From assembly GCA_964427535.1 (NCBI GenBank), contig CAYRVF010000123.1, forward strand, positions 1 through 14,704: a stretch of DNA of 14,704 bases. The letters run 5' to 3'. This document shows positions 14,340-14,704 of this stretch, in pieces. The stretch is from CAYRVF01 sp964427535 (GTDB lineage Bacteria > Chloroflexota > Ktedonobacteria > Ktedonobacterales > JADMIN01). Below the pieces are notes generated by a model that saw only the letters and a program-made list of their open reading frames with translations, was not told the origin of the DNA and made no database searches. Positions within the stretch are counted from its first letter, which is position 1; the number at the start of each line of letters is the position of its first letter. The position numbers were made by a program, and so were the translations under genes.

Positions 14340-14704
14340 CTACGGTGCCTGTGACTGGTTCAGCCCCACCGCCTCGAGAATAAGGGCCGGCAAGGCAGCC
14401 GCATCGACCGGTTCTCCCTCACGGCAGTCGATGGCGCGAACGGTCTTACTCTCGAGGCGCGTATTAAAGAGCTGCTGTGGATCTGTGAGCTGCGCACCGT
14501 TGGGGAAGGTCACTCTGACGGCGTGCTGGAGGGTGTCGGCCACACAGATGATGCCGTCATGCGACCAGACGGGAACGCCTCGGGTCTGGACGGCTTCTTC
14601 CACTTCACTGCCTCGACCACGGCCGGGTCGGCTGCTGTGATGAGCGCGCGCAGGTGCGAGAGCGTCTCGCCCCGCCAGTCACCAGTCTTCCTGATGATGG
14701 TGTC
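14340..14704 (-). pseudogene. DUF1801 protein, N-terminus off the window edge, frameshifted
   Basis: From the right edge the minus strand reads DTIIRKTGDWRGETLSHLRA, then LITAADPAVVEAVKWKKPSRPE, the usual first half of DUF1801 (YdhG-like) proteins. At about 14582-14576 the meaning switches to the next frame, which reads GVPVWSHDGIICVADTLQHA, then RVTFPNGAQL, LFNTRLESKTVRAID and EGEPVDAAALPALILEAVGL, the family's second half, ending at TAG 14342-14340. Adding one G in CCCGAGGCG restores KPSRPEGVPVWSHDG exactly as in relatives, so a one-base deletion is likely. DUF1801 proteins are small alpha/beta proteins of uncertain role, some proposed as iron-binding chaperones. The stand-alone second half (from ATG 14603) has no ribosome binding site. 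Either a pseudogene or a sequencing error. Confidence 0.82.

Noticed and set aside
1..14704. Alternative genetic code or stop-codon recoding as the cause of the in-frame stops
   Set aside because: The two interrupting stops differ (TAG and TAA), TAG, TAA and TGA all end ordinary genes nearby, and the third break is a frameshift; no selenocysteine or pyrrolysine context is visible.
1..14704. CRISPR array, complete insertion sequence or prophage genes
   Set aside because: No spaced direct repeats of CRISPR type, no transposase, integrase or phage structural motifs were seen in any frame.

Overview
The window is GC-rich bacterial DNA of a soil or thermophile type. The gene set suggests Chloroflexota, possibly Ktedonobacteria: a zinc-ribbon PrsW-type membrane protease, an HdeD/DUF308 membrane protein, a PRC-barrel-like protein, a stand-alone LigD-type polymerase domain, a two-domain universal stress protein, a DUF4062-STAND NTPase with TPR tail, and a PIG-V-like mannosyltransferase. 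This placement is inferred from family content only; there is no rRNA or other phylogenetic marker here.

Layout. (1) 1-1192: the partial zinc-ribbon/PrsW gene runs off the left edge on the minus strand and carries an in-frame amber codon; a decayed C-terminal piece of an Nramp-like metal transporter lies upstream of it. (2) 1193-3508: a small coiled-coil protein (+), then HdeD/DUF308 and a two-repeat PRC-barrel-like protein (both -), separated by a spacer with a 9-bp inverted repeat and 9-bp tandem repeats. (3) 3916-6680: LigD polymerase domain (-) and universal stress protein (+), divergent around a spacer with two tandem GTCGT-containing repeats, then an uncharacterized 156-residue protein (-). 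(4) 7064-8312: SRAP/YedK-type DNA-protein crosslink protein (+) and an SRPBCC-like protein (-). (5) 8574-11429: a DUF4062-STAND-TPR gene split by an in-frame ochre codon, with a 21-bp tandem repeat just before the stop. (6) 11963-13204: multi-pass PIG-V-like mannosyltransferase. (7) 13756-14704: a tRNA 3' half, a YdeI-family protein, and a DUF1801 gene broken by an apparent one-base deletion and running off the right edge.

The intact genes read as a stress, envelope and DNA-repair neighbourhood: SRAP and the LigD polymerase act on damaged DNA, while HdeD, USP and the PRC-like protein fit general stress response. The most unusual feature is the number of broken frames. Three genes (PrsW, DUF4062-STAND, DUF1801) each continue recognisably in or next to frame after a single stop or indel, and there are also fragments of an Nramp transporter and a tRNA. 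This means either an accessory region in decay or an assembly with errors; read-level data would decide. I found no CRISPR array, complete IS element, integrase or phage gene, and nothing that is clearly a new multi-gene system. The nearest candidate is the DUF4062-STAND protein, an NLR-like conflict or signalling architecture.
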